A DNA stretch of 64,000 nucleotides, taken from Pseudomonas sp. SORT22 (GTDB lineage Bacteria > Pseudomonadota > Gammaproteobacteria > Pseudomonadales > Pseudomonadaceae). Location: assembly GCF_018417635.1 (NCBI RefSeq), contig NZ_CP071007.1:3720501-3784500 (forward strand). The letters run 5' to 3'. Position 1 is the stretch's first letter. Each line of letters starts with the position of its first letter. A program made the translations under genes and the position numbers. A model generated the notes under the pieces. It did no database searches. It saw only the letters and a list, made by a program, of their open reading frames with translations, and was not told where the DNA came from. This document shows positions 23,665 to 32,935 of this stretch, in pieces.

Positions 23665-23935
23665 GAATCCCCACCCCAACCCCGTTACCCTCCCCCAGTC
23701 GCTGCAAATTCAGCGACTCGGGCTTGGCGGTCCGGGACGAAGGCGCAAAGCGCCCCACAATCACCCTCGCAGGCGCTTTTTTTGTGCCCGCGATGATGCT
23801 TTATGGCGGGCTGCGCATGGACTTCTTCGGAAGTGCCGGGTTCCTTCGTACCGGTCCGCCAACCTTGCGTAGTCCGTCACCCTTCCCTGCTTGGCGGCAG
23901 GCGGTGGCGGATCCTTTCTACGAAGGAGCACCACC
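23665..23935 (+). promoter_or_regulatory. Structured leader of the DUF3077-like gene
   Basis: Two layers of RNA structure can be read. First, GGCGC-AAA-GCGCC (23742-23754) competes with AGCGCC (23749-23754) pairing to GGCGCT (23772-23777), the latter followed by T7: an anti-terminator/terminator arrangement. Second, TCCTTCGTA (23842-23850) pairs with TACGAAGGA (23919-23927), extended by TCCGCC (23855-23860) with GGCGGA (23906-23911), placing the Shine-Dalgarno AAGGAG in a stem. From memory, similar leaders precede DUF3077 genes in other pseudomonads; not checked. Confidence 0.6.
23749..23783 (+). terminator. Intrinsic terminator inside the leader
   Basis: AGCGCC, 17-base loop, GGCGCT then TTTTTT and G. 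Its 5' arm is shared with the competing hairpin GGCGC-AAA-GCGCC, so termination may be conditional. Confidence 0.65.
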
Positions 23936-24205
23936 ATGACCAAACCCGTCCCCGATCCACCCCTCAGCACCCAAACCAGCACCACCTTCGGCTCCTGCAA
24001 TGGCAGCCACGATCCGCTGTTCGCTGTGCGTGCCGGCGTCTCGTCCGAAGACGCGCTGATCCACACCTCCATCCTGCTCAAAAGTGCCTACCAGACCAAC
24101 GCTCACGCCTGTGAACGGGTCGATGCCGAGGTGCGCGGGTTGCTTTGGGCCACCGATGCGGCCCGCTTATCCCGAGCTATAGCGTTACCTTCCCTACTCC
24201 TTTGA
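23936..24205 (+). CDS. DUF3077/DUF6124-like small protein
   Basis: 89 residues from ATG 23936 with AAGGAG 7 bases upstream. The core FAVRAGVSSEDALIHTSILLKSAYQTNAHACERVDAEVRGLLW matches the DUF3077 family of small helical pseudomonad proteins of unknown function, preceded by a disordered Pro/Thr/Ser-rich head (MTKPVPDPPLSTQTSTTFG). The end (WATDAARLSRAIALPSLLL) departs from the helix I expect, so a small C-terminal frame change is possible. The long structured leader ahead of it is the striking feature. Confidence 0.75.
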   Translation: MTKPVPDPPLSTQTSTTFGSCNGSHDPLFAVRAGVSSEDALIHTSILLKSAYQTNAHACERVDAEVRGLLWATDAARLSRAIALPSLLL

Positions 24206-24318
24206 CCCAAATCAAGCCGCCGGGCCTGGTTCGCGAGACGATGGCTGCAAGCAAGGAATGGATCGACACCGGCCTCCGCCATCGATCCCTGTGCGCGGCA
24301 TTGCATAAGGAGCCCCCC

Positions 24319-25191
24319 ATGAGCCCGCTGAACCACGTTCTGGTCGCCACCGACCTGTCTTCTTCCGCCCGCAACGCGGCAGAGCGCGCTGCACTGCTGT
24401 GCAAGGCGCAGCCTGCGGCGCTGGACCTGCTGTATGTGGCCAACCCTGCACCCTACGAGCGTTTGAAGCAGGTGCTGGTGCCCGATGAAGATTTACTGAA
24501 CCGGGTGCTGGAAACCGCCGGCGAAAATGTTCACGCCCTGGCCACGATGCTGTTCGAGCGCTATGAGATCAGCGCGGGCGTGCAGGTGGCGCCCGGCTCG
24601 GTGGTGACTGAAATTACCCGGGTGGTGCAGGATAAACGCAGCAACCTGCTGGTGTGTGGGGCTAAGGGCCAGAGCCTGGCCCGGCGCCTGCTGGGCTCGA
24701 CCGTGCAGCGCATGCTCAACCGCATGCTCTGCCCGATGCTGGTGGTCAAGCAGGCGCCGCGCGACGCTTACCGCAGCGTGCTGGTGCCGGTGGATTTTTC
24801 ACCCTCGTCGCTGCGCGCCATCGAACTTGCGAAAAAGCTGGCACCGCAGGCCGAGATCATTCTGTTGCATGTGTACGAAGCGCCCTTTGAAGGCAGCATG
24901 CGCTTTGCCCACATCGACCAGGACACCCTCACCCACTACCGCAACGTCATCAAGAAAGATGCCGTGGAGCAACTGGCGGCCTTGAGCGAAGCTGCAGGGG
25001 TCGGCGATGCCCGCCAGGTCGTGGTGCACGGCGACCCGGCCTGGCGGATTGTCGAGAAAGAGCAGGAGCTGGACTGCGATCTGATCGTGATCGGCAAGCA
25101 GGGCGACAGCGCGCTGGAAGAGCTGTTGATCGGCAGCGTTACCAAGCATGTGCTGAATGAATCGCAGTGTGATGTGTTGGTTTCGTTGTAG
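24319..25191 (+). CDS. Tandem universal stress protein
   Basis: 290 residues from ATG 24319 (AAGGAG 7 bases upstream). Two UspA domains: 1-~145 (HVLVATDLSSSARNAAERAALL, VCGAKGQSLARRLLGSTVQRML, CPMLVVK) and ~150-290 (VLVPVDFSPSSLRAIELAKKL, VVVHGDPAWRIVEKEQELDCDLIVIGKQG, LLIGSVTKHVLNESQCDVLVSL). The second domain has the ATP-binding GxxG...GSVTxxVL pattern. Likely a cytoplasmic stress-resistance factor with ATP or nucleotide binding. Monocistronic. Confidence 0.92.
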   Translation: MSPLNHVLVATDLSSSARNAAERAALLCKAQPAALDLLYVANPAPYERLKQVLVPDEDLLNRVLETAGENVHALATMLFERYEISAGVQVAPGSVVTEITRVVQDKRSNLLVCGAKGQSLARRLLGSTVQRMLNRMLCPMLVVKQAPRDAYRSVLVPVDFSPSSLRAIELAKKLAPQAEIILLHVYEAPFEGSMRFAHIDQDTLTHYRNVIKKDAVEQLAALSEAAGVGDARQVVVHGDPAWRIVEKEQELDCDLIVIGKQGDSALEELLIGSVTKHVLNESQCDVLVSL

Positions 25192-25230
25192 GTTGCAGGC
25201 CGGCATCCACAGTGGACCTGCGTACACCGG

Positions 25231-25328
25231 ACCGGTGGGAGCCGGACTTGCCGGCGATCGGGCGCGCAGCGGTCGTGATCCAGTCAGCACCTGATGTGCT
25301 GGCTGCACCGGCCTCATCGCGGGTCAAG
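25231..25328. repeat. REP pair, second member cut by the IS110 element
   Basis: REP 1 is GAGCCGGACTTGCCGGCGAT (25239-25258). The facing REP starts as CATCGCGGGTCAAG (25315-25328) and stops there; its other half (CTCCCACAGTGG) resumes at 26498 after the insertion. The spacer between the two members (GATGTGCTGGCTGCACCGG) matches that of the pair at 84-193. Confidence 0.8.
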
Positions 25329-25369
25329 TCGAGGCGTCGCACCGCCGCTTGTGTCTTGAGGTTGGAATA

Positions 25370-25530
25370 GAATCAGAAGTGAGAGCGGTGAATGGCAAGC
25401 TGTACGCCGGTAGTGCTTAAAGCACGTGTGGGAGCAAAGCTGCCATTCACCTCTCCACTCTGGCCCGAGCCCGAACAGTTGATTGAGCGCCTCTCGAATC
25501 ACAAGCGTGGGCCAAGCCAGAGCGCTCTCA
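25370..25530 (+). ncRNA. Predicted IS110 bridge RNA
   Basis: Two hairpins with guide loops. Target loop: stem GGTGAATGGC/GCCATTCACC (25387-25396, 25442-25451); its loop holds TGTGGGAGCAA (25427-25437), fully complementary to the right junction TTGCTCCCACA (26495-26505), and CGCCGGT (25405-25411), 6/7 identical to the left flank CGCGGGT. Donor loop: stem CTCTGGC/GCCAGAG (25458-25464, 25516-25522); its loop holds ACAGTTG (25475-25481), identical to the right end (26491-26497), and CGCCTC (25488-25493), complementary to the left end GAGGCG (25331-25336). Order target loop then donor loop agrees with IS621. RNA ends are estimates. Confidence 0.75.
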
Positions 25531-25543
25531 CAACTGAGTGTAA

Positions 25544-26485
<942 letters not shown>

Positions 26486-26539
26486 TCAAGACAGTTGCTC
26501 CCACAGTGGATCTGCATGCACCAATCTGTGGGGCTGGCA

Positions 26540-27394
26540 TTAGCCCTCGCCACCCGCTTGCTGCTCATGCCTACGATAGCCCGTCAGCGACACTCCGGTT
26601 TGGCGCTTGAAGTAGCGGCACAGGTAGGACGCGTCAGCAAAGTTGAGCCTGTCTGCGATCTGCCCGATCGCAAGGTCGCTGTACGAAAGCAGCGCCTTGA
26701 TCTCCAGGGTCACTTGCCGGTCGATCAGGCCTTTGGGGCTGTCGTTGAAAAAAGCCCTGGTGAGTTGTGACAGGTAGAACGGCGTGATGCTGAGCGCGTC
26801 GGCATAGAACTTCACGTCACGGTGGCGCAGGCAGTTTTTGCCGATCAGTTCCCAGAAGCGCCAACTGAGCATCTCCTTGCGGCTGAATTCCCTGCGGCCT
26901 TTTTCCAGGCTGGGCAGTTGTTCGGCAATCTTCAAAAAGAAGGTCTGCAGCTGGTTGCGCAGCATGATGTGCCGGTAGCCGGGACAGCTGCGGGCAATAT
27001 CGCGCATGTGCATCAGCCAGCCGTCCAGCAGCGGCCGCTCTGCCCTGGCCGGTATGCAGTGGGGATGGTCATGCAGAAACACGAACAAGGGGTTGGGCAA
27101 CGGGTAGGCAACTTCCGACGCAAAGGCTTTGGGCATCAGGCAGTAAAACACCTTGAAGCCGCGTGAACGACGCGTGAGCAAGGCAATAGTATCCTCGGCC
27201 AGCACCAGCACATCGCCACGGCGAACTGCATGCTCCTTGAAGTTGAGAGTGAAGCAGGCACGTCCCGACAGGCACACCAGCAGCACCATGTAGGCATGCC
27301 CGAAAGCAAGCGGTACCCCTACCCCTTCGGCCTACGTGGTGTCACCCAGGCGGAGCAAGTCGTCAGGCGCATAAAGTTTGGGAATGTGCTGCAT
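26540..27394 (-). pseudogene. AraC-family regulator interrupted by an amber codon
   Basis: The open part is 249 residues from 27289 with a C-terminal double HTH (DVKFYADALSITPFYLSQLTRAFF, SDLAIGQIADRLNFADASYLCRYFKRQTG). Upstream in the same frame the coding sense continues without frameshift to ATG 27394: MQHIPKLYAPDDLLRLGDTT, then TAG (27334-27332), then AEGVGVPLAFGHAYMVLLV. The upstream part is consistent with the start of the AraC ligand-binding domain, so a nonsense mutation (perhaps CAG to TAG) is likely. An internal start could still make a shortened protein. The IS110 element sits 40 bases past its 3' end. Confidence 0.7.
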
Positions 27395-27550
27395 AGCGTT
27401 CAAGGCGACCCCATTCAAGACTGCTGAGCCTATCATCACCAAACCTGTTAATTGCGAAAAGTACCGAAAATGCCAAGGTACTGCTGTTTGCCGATCAGCC
27501 GCTTGCCACTACCGTGTCTCACCTGAATCAAGCCAACCCGAGAACAGCAC

Positions 27551-28108
27551 ATGAGACTGGAAACACCACGGCTGCTGCTGCGCCCCTGGCACGCCGACGA
27601 TGCCGCCGACTTGTACGAATACGCCAGCGACGAGCGCGTCGGCCCCATCGCCGGCTGGCCCCCGCACACCAGTGTCGAGCACAGCGCCGAGATCATTCGC
27701 AGCGTGTTCAATCACCCCGAGGTGTATGCGCTGCAACTCAAGGACAACCAGCGGGCGGTGGGTTGCGTCGGCATTCTCATCGGCGCCAACAGCAACTTCG
27801 ACATCAGTGAACAGGAAGGCGAAATCGCCTACTGGATCGGGGTGCCGTACTGGGGCCAGGGCCTGGTTCCGGAGGCGGTGCGCGAAGTAATGCGCCACGG
27901 CTTCGAAACCCTCAAGCTCAAGGCGTTGTGGTGCGGCTACTTTGCCAACAACAGCCAGTCGTTTGCTGCCCAATCGAAATGTGGCTTTCGCCATCACCAC
28001 ACCGAAGAGAACAAATACAACCCGTTCCTGCAGGACTATCGGACCGAACACATCAGCTGCATCACTTACCCGCAGTGGTTGCAACAGTACCAACCGGCAG
28101 GCCGCTGA
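27551..28108 (+). CDS. GNAT acetyltransferase, RimJ/RimL type
   Basis: 185 residues. MRLETPRLLLRPWHADDAADLYEYASDERV at the N-terminus, GEIAYWIGVPYWGQGLVPEAVREVMRHGFETL for acetyl-CoA binding (GQGLVPEA in place of the usual RGxGxA), and NNSQSFAAQSKCGFRHHHTEEN at the C-terminal core identify the Acetyltransf_3 branch. Such enzymes acetylate N-terminal amino groups or small amines. Substrate unknown; single gene, divergent from the broken AraC gene. Confidence 0.85.
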   Translation: MRLETPRLLLRPWHADDAADLYEYASDERVGPIAGWPPHTSVEHSAEIIRSVFNHPEVYALQLKDNQRAVGCVGILIGANSNFDISEQEGEIAYWIGVPYWGQGLVPEAVREVMRHGFETLKLKALWCGYFANNSQSFAAQSKCGFRHHHTEENKYNPFLQDYRTEHISCITYPQWLQQYQPAGR

Positions 28109-28193
28109 AAACCGCGGCGCTTCCCTGCGGCCGCTGTCTCTCTTACAATCGCGACAAATTCCTATTCGCATTGGTTGTCGTTGAGAGAGCGGG

Positions 28194-28709
28194 ATGTCCA
28201 CACCAGGCTGTGATACAGAGCGCCATGAGCACCTGCAGACGCTTTACCAGGATTACAACGGCTGGCTGCGTGGCTGGTTGCGCAAGCGTCTGAACAACTC
28301 GGCCGATGCGGCGGACCTGGCCCAGGACACCTTCGTGCGCGTCCTGCTGGCGCGCACATCCGGCACCTTGCTCGAGCCTCGGCGCTACCTGGCGACCATT
28401 GCCCGTGGCCTGGTGATTGACCTCTACCGGCGCCGCAGCCTCGAACAAGCCTACCTTGAAGCCCTGGCGCTGCGCCCCGAGGTGCACGCGCCATCGGCCG
28501 AGGCGCGGGCCTTGATCTTCGACAGCCTGATGGCCATCGACCGCATGCTCGACGGGCTCGGTGCGCGCACCCGGCAGATCTTCCTTGCCGTGCAACTGGA
28601 CGGGCTCACCTACGAGAAAACCGCCGAACGGCTCGGGGTCTCGGTGACGACGGTACGCAAACATCTGGCCAGTGCGCTGATGCACTGCCTGCTGCTGGAT
28701 GAAGCATGA
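28194..28709 (+). CDS. FecI-type ECF sigma factor
   Basis: 171 residues. Region 2 (about 14-75): LYQDYNGWLRGWLRKRLNNSADAADLAQDTFVRVL and PRRYLATIARGLVIDLYRRR. Region 4 (about 110-165): LDGLGARTRQIFLAVQLDGLTYEKTAERLGVSVTTVRKHLASAL. This is the iron-starvation sigma group. It overlaps fecR by ATGA and precedes a TonB receptor, forming a cell-surface signalling module. A weak Fur-box-like stretch (28153-28173) precedes it, so iron control is plausible but not proven. Confidence 0.92.
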   Translation: MSTPGCDTERHEHLQTLYQDYNGWLRGWLRKRLNNSADAADLAQDTFVRVLLARTSGTLLEPRRYLATIARGLVIDLYRRRSLEQAYLEALALRPEVHAPSAEARALIFDSLMAIDRMLDGLGARTRQIFLAVQLDGLTYEKTAERLGVSVTTVRKHLASALMHCLLLDEA

Positions 28710-29629
28710 ACAGCATTCTTGCCCAGGCGGTGGACTGGTATGTGCGCCTGCACGAGAGCACCGTCAGCGAAGCGACCCGCAGCCAATGGCAGGCCTGGCT
28801 GGCCGCCGACCCGCAACACGCCGCGGCCTGGAAGCGTATCGAACAGCTGCAGCAACGCCTGACCCAGGCGCCGAGCGCCCTCGCCTCCAGCACCCTCGAA
28901 CGGGCCCGCCAAGGGCGACGGGCGACGCTGAAAACCTTCGCCCTGTTGCTCGGTGCCGGTGTGCTCGGCTGGCAGGGTTACCAGGCTTCGCCCTGGCGCG
29001 CGGACTACGCCACGCGGGTGGGGCAACGGCGTAGCCTGAGCCTCGCCGATGGCAGCCGGCTGGTGCTCGACACCGATACCCGGGTCGATGTGCGCTTCGA
29101 TCAGCAGCAACGGTTGATCATCCTGCGCCAGGGCGAAATCCTCGTCGAAACCGCCAAGGACGCCCGCCCCCTGAGCGTGCAGAGTGACCAAGGCCTCATC
29201 CTCGCCCTGGGCACGCGCTTTACCGTGCGCCAAGGTGATGGCGTCACCCGGGTGAGCGTCGAGGCGCACGCCGTCGAGGTGCGTCCGCGCCTGGCAACCG
29301 CGCAAGCCGTGCGCGTTGATGCCGGGCACACATTGAGCTTCGCCGCCGACCGTGTTGGCCCCGTGCAGCGCGCGCCGGCACAGGCCTCGGCCTGGACCCG
29401 CGGCCTGCTGGTAGCGATCGACTGGCGGCTGCAGGACCTGCTCGCCGAGCTCTCGCGCTATCGCCATGGCTACCTGGGCTGCGCCGCCGATGTGGCCGAT
29501 TTGCGCCTTTCCGGCACCTTTTTGCTGGATGACAGCGAGGCGGTGCTGGCCAACCTTGAGGCCTCCCTGCCAGTGCAACTGCGCCGGGTAACGCGCTACT
29601 GGGTGCGGGTGGAAAGCCGCACGGCCTGA
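28706..29629 (+). CDS. FecR-type anti-sigma/sigma regulator
   Basis: 307 residues: N-terminal DUF4880 sigma-binding part (about 8-55, AVDWYVRLHESTVSEATRSQWQAWLAADPQHAAAWKR), one membrane segment (about 75-92, LKTFALLLGAGVLGWQGYQ), then the periplasmic FecR domain (TRVGQRRSLSLADGSRLVLDTDTRVDVRF, GTRFTVRQGDG). It receives the signal from the receptor's N-terminal domain and releases the sigma factor. Start codon overlaps the sigma stop (28706-28709). Confidence 0.92.
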   Translation: MNSILAQAVDWYVRLHESTVSEATRSQWQAWLAADPQHAAAWKRIEQLQQRLTQAPSALASSTLERARQGRRATLKTFALLLGAGVLGWQGYQASPWRADYATRVGQRRSLSLADGSRLVLDTDTRVDVRFDQQQRLIILRQGEILVETAKDARPLSVQSDQGLILALGTRFTVRQGDGVTRVSVEAHAVEVRPRLATAQAVRVDAGHTLSFAADRVGPVQRAPAQASAWTRGLLVAIDWRLQDLLAELSRYRHGYLGCAADVADLRLSGTFLLDDSEAVLANLEASLPVQLRRVTRYWVRVESRTA

Positions 29630-29632
29630 GGG

Positions 29633-29647
29633 TGAAAAATATTTTCA
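29633..29647. promoter_or_regulatory. Palindrome ahead of the TonB receptor
   Basis: TGAAAA-ATA-TTTTCA, a perfect 6-3-6 inverted repeat directly after the fecR stop and ~93 bases before the receptor start. It could be an operator or part of the sigma-dependent promoter; no known box is matched exactly. Confidence 0.35.
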
Positions 29648-29739
29648 ACGTTTGGGTAACAGATTTTCATTCCTGTTTCGGCTCTTCCTGCACGTGCGCA
29701 TCAGACGCAGCCCCTGCCAACCCGAACAGGAACCTTTGC

Positions 29740-32187
29740 ATGTCCTTCCAACCGTCTTTTCTCGGCCGCAGCATCCACCGCGCGGCGCTTGCCCTGGGCT
29801 TGTCCGGCTCGCTGCTGGCGCTGACGCCGGCCTGGGCCAAAGCGCAGGCCTACGACATCCCCGCCGGCAGCCTGTCGCTGGCGCTGAGCCAGTTCGCCGC
29901 AGCCAACGGTGTGATGATCACCTTCAGCTCCGAAGACACGGCCGGGCTGTCATCGCCGGGTTTGCAGGGCGATTTTGAACTGGACCAGGGCTTTGCCAGG
30001 CTGCTGCAAGGCAGTGGCTTGCGCGTGGTGCAGGCCGGCGACAAGCGCTACGTGCTGGCCAAGGCTGACAGCAGCGCCGCCGTGGAACTCGGCGCCACCA
30101 GCATCAACGCCGCCGGCCTGGGCGCCACCACTGAAGGCAGCGGCTCGTACACCACCGGCATCACCAGTACCGCCACCAAACTGCCGCTGTCGCTACGTGA
30201 AACACCGCAATCGATCAGCGTGGTCACCCGTCAACGCATGGACGATCAGGGCCTCAACGATCTTACCGAGGTGCTCAAGCAGACCCCAGGCCTGTCGGTG
30301 CAGAGCCTGGGCAGCGAACGCTTCAACATCTACGCGCGTGGCTACAGCGTCGACAATTACCAGTTCGACGGCATTCCCACCACACTCGACATTGTCAGCC
30401 AGGTCTCGGCGCAAAGCCTTGCCGACATGGCGATCTACGACCGCGTCGAAGTGCTGCGTGGCGCCACCGGCCTGATGACCGGTGCCGGCGACCCATCGGC
30501 GACCATCAACATGGTGCGCAAGCGCCCCACCGCCGACTTCAAGGGCCACTTCACGGCAGGCCTGGGCTCGTGGGACAAGTACCGCACCGAGCTCGACCTG
30601 TCCGGCCCGCTGACCCCGACCGGCAACCTGCGCGGGCGCATGGTCGCGGCCTATCAGCAGAACAACAGCTACGTCGACCACTACTCCCAGGAAAAGCAGA
30701 TTTTCTACGGGATTCTCGAAGCGGACCTGAGCGACAGCACCCTGCTCACGGTCGGCGCCGACTACCAGAAAAACAACCCTCAAGGTTCGTCCTCGGTGGC
30801 CTTCCCGCTGTTCTACAGCAACGGCCAGCAAACCGATTTTTCGCGCTCGACCAACAGCGCCGCGCGCTGGAGCAGCAACCCCCAGGATGTCCTCAACACC
30901 TTCGCCAGCCTCGAACACAAGCTGGGTTACGACTGGAGCCTGAAGGTGGCCGTCAACCAGATGTACATCAACCGCGATGACTACAAGCTGGCCACCGCCA
31001 GTTGGGGCTTCCCCGACATCAACACCGGCGCCGGGGTGCGCCTGTACGGTGGCGCCGGCAGTACCTGGCAGAAGCAAACCGGCGTCGATGTTCAGGCCCA
31101 GGGGCCTTTCCAGTTGTTCGGCCGCCAGCATGAGCTGATCGTCGGCTACAACTTCTCCCGCTACGAAAACCGCCACTCGCCCCTGCGCGGCACCGCCATC
31201 GAAGGCACCTCGGTCAATTTCTACGACTGGGACAACTACACCAAACAGCCGAACACCAGCAACGGCAAGCTGTATGACGGCGACACCAGCATCTACCAGA
31301 ACGGCACCTACATCGCCACGCGCCTGCGCCCGACCGACGCGCTGTCGATCATCCTTGGCGCCCGCGCCAGCGACTACAAGTACAACTACGACATGGAATA
31401 CGTGCTGACCCCCAACAGCAACCGCAACACCCAGTACCGCGAGAGCGGCGTGGTCACGCCCTACGCCGGTGTGGTCTACGACCTCAACGACATTCACTCG
31501 GTGTATGCCAGCTACACCAGCATCTACAAGCCACAAAGCGTGCGCGACGCCAGCGGGGCGACCCTCGAGCCGCGCGAAGGCGACAACTATGAAATCGGCC
31601 TGAAGAGCGAGTTCTTCGGGGGTCGCCTGAACACCAGCATCGCGGCGTATGAAATCAAGCAGGACAACCTGGCGGTGATCGACCCCGGCCAGGTCATCCC
31701 CGGCACCACCTCGGCGGCCTACAAGGCCGTCAGCGGCGCCACCACCCGCGGCTTCGAGATCGAAGCCAACGGCGAGCTGCTGCCGGACTGGAACCTTGCC
31801 GCCAGCTACAACCACAGCATCACCGAAGACGCCGACGACCAGCGCATCAACACTGAAGCGCCGGCGAACATGCTCAAGCTGTGGAGCACCTACCGCCTGC
31901 CCGGCGACTTCAACCGCCTGACCGTCGGTGGCGGCGCCAACTGGCAGAGTGGCACCCACATCACCGTGACCCCGAGCACCGCGATGGGCACGGTTAAGGC
32001 CAAGCAACAGCAGTTCACCGTGGTCAACCTGATGGCCCGCTACCAACTGAGCGAGCAGCTTAGCGCCACCCTCAACGTCAACAACCTGTTCGACAAGAAG
32101 TACATCAGCGCCCTGGACACCACCTTCTTCAGCGGCTACTACGGCGAACCGCGCAATGTGATGCTCTCTACCAAGTACAGCTTCTGA
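29740..32187 (+). CDS. TonB-dependent siderophore receptor with STN signalling domain
   Basis: 815 residues from ATG 29740 (AGGAA 8 bases upstream). Signal peptide to about TPAWAKA-Q; STN domain (about 37-105, YDIPAGSLSLALSQFAAANGVMITFSSE); TonB-box/plug (ETPQSISVVTRQRMDDQGLNDLTEVLKQTPGL); then a 22-strand barrel with the siderophore-receptor ending YYGEPRNVMLSTKYSF. The STN domain signifies transduction to FecR, so the protein both imports a ferric siderophore and induces its own synthesis. FpvA/FoxA-like in layout; ligand not readable. Confidence 0.93.
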   Translation: MSFQPSFLGRSIHRAALALGLSGSLLALTPAWAKAQAYDIPAGSLSLALSQFAAANGVMITFSSEDTAGLSSPGLQGDFELDQGFARLLQGSGLRVVQAGDKRYVLAKADSSAAVELGATSINAAGLGATTEGSGSYTTGITSTATKLPLSLRETPQSISVVTRQRMDDQGLNDLTEVLKQTPGLSVQSLGSERFNIYARGYSVDNYQFDGIPTTLDIVSQVSAQSLADMAIYDRVEVLRGATGLMTGAGDPSATINMVRKRPTADFKGHFTAGLGSWDKYRTELDLSGPLTPTGNLRGRMVAAYQQNNSYVDHYSQEKQIFYGILEADLSDSTLLTVGADYQKNNPQGSSSVAFPLFYSNGQQTDFSRSTNSAARWSSNPQDVLNTFASLEHKLGYDWSLKVAVNQMYINRDDYKLATASWGFPDINTGAGVRLYGGAGSTWQKQTGVDVQAQGPFQLFGRQHELIVGYNFSRYENRHSPLRGTAIEGTSVNFYDWDNYTKQPNTSNGKLYDGDTSIYQNGTYIATRLRPTDALSIILGARASDYKYNYDMEYVLTPNSNRNTQYRESGVVTPYAGVVYDLNDIHSVYASYTSIYKPQSVRDASGATLEPREGDNYEIGLKSEFFGGRLNTSIAAYEIKQDNLAVIDPGQVIPGTTSAAYKAVSGATTRGFEIEANGELLPDWNLAASYNHSITEDADDQRINTEAPANMLKLWSTYRLPGDFNRLTVGGGANWQSGTHITVTPSTAMGTVKAKQQQFTVVNLMARYQLSEQLSATLNVNNLFDKKYISALDTTFFSGYYGEPRNVMLSTKYSF

Positions 32188-32198
32188 AATCGAGGTGC

Positions 32199-32657
32199 TT
32201 ACAACGCCATTCGGTACTCGATAACCCCAGGCTTTTCGGCAATCCAGTCATAGAGCCGTTGGGCGGTGTGATTGGACTCCTGGGTGTGCCAGTACAGCCG
32301 GTCGCAGTGGTGCTCCCGCGCTTGCCCTTGCACGTACTCGATCAGCTGCTTGCCGAGCAGCTGGCCGCGCACGCCGGGGCAGACGTACAGGTCTTCGAGG
32401 TAGCAGAAGTCATTGCGGCCCCAGGTCGAGCGATGGAAGACGAAATGAACGAAGCCGTGGACCTGTTCGCCGTCAGCGGCCACCGCGCAATGCACGGGTT
32501 CGCGGCTGTCGAAGAAGCGCGCCCAGGTGGTCTGGGTGGTCGGCATGCCGATGTCGACCTTGTAGAACGCCTGATACTGGGCCCAGTGCGCGCACCATTG
32601 CTTGAAGTCGTGTTGCGTGACGGGGCGAATCGATACAACGGGATGTGCTGCGGTCAT
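32199..32657 (-). CDS. GNAT acetyltransferase
   Basis: 152 residues from ATG 32657 (AAGGA 7 bases upstream; the upstream in-frame TTG is less likely). HDFKQWCAHWAQYQAFYKVD, HGFVHFVFHRSTWGRNDFCYLEDLYVCPGVRGQLLGKQLIEYVQ and LYWHTQESNHTAQRLYDWIAEKPGVIEYRM are typical of GNAT proteins of the PA4866/YhfO kind; CPGVRGQLLG is the acetyl-CoA loop (usually RGxGxG). Small amines or amino acid analogues are likely acceptors. It converges on the TonB receptor. Confidence 0.83.
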   Translation of the reverse strand: MTAAHPVVSIRPVTQHDFKQWCAHWAQYQAFYKVDIGMPTTQTTWARFFDSREPVHCAVAADGEQVHGFVHFVFHRSTWGRNDFCYLEDLYVCPGVRGQLLGKQLIEYVQGQAREHHCDRLYWHTQESNHTAQRLYDWIAEKPGVIEYRMAL

Positions 32658-32785
32658 GGTCAATCCTTAGTGACGGTAGAAACTGCAGCGATTTATAGCG
32701 CGACAATGGCTTGGTTAAACCATCCAGTTTCTGCTTGCCAAGCAGACCACTTGCCACCAAGAAGTGCTGCCAAGCCTGCTTTGAG

Positions 32786-32830
32786 CCTGTGGGAGCGGGC
32801 TAGACCCGCGATCGAGCGCTAAGCGCTCGC
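32786..32830. repeat. REP element
   Basis: TGTGGGAGCGGGCTAGACCC followed by GCGATCGAGCGCTAAGCGCTCGCC: a single REP of the same family as at 84-193, in the gap between the GNAT gene and cbs, with the familiar downstream GGCTGATGTACCGGCTGGCTGCAC. Confidence 0.75.
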
Positions 32831-32935
32831 CATCCGGGCACCGGCTGATGTACCGGCTGGCTGCACACGGTTGCGGCGGTTGCCATCCGGGCCTATGTTC
32901 CATGCGAGGCTTTACCTGCGCTGCGAGGTGACCCC

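Noticed and set aside
24145..24318. N-terminal extension of the universal stress protein
   Set aside because: The Usp fold starts at MSPLNHVLVATDLS with AAGGAG just upstream; the extension overlaps the previous gene out of frame.
30193..32046. 617-residue minus-strand frame over the TonB receptor
   Set aside because: Antisense shadow; receptor motifs on the plus strand are complete.
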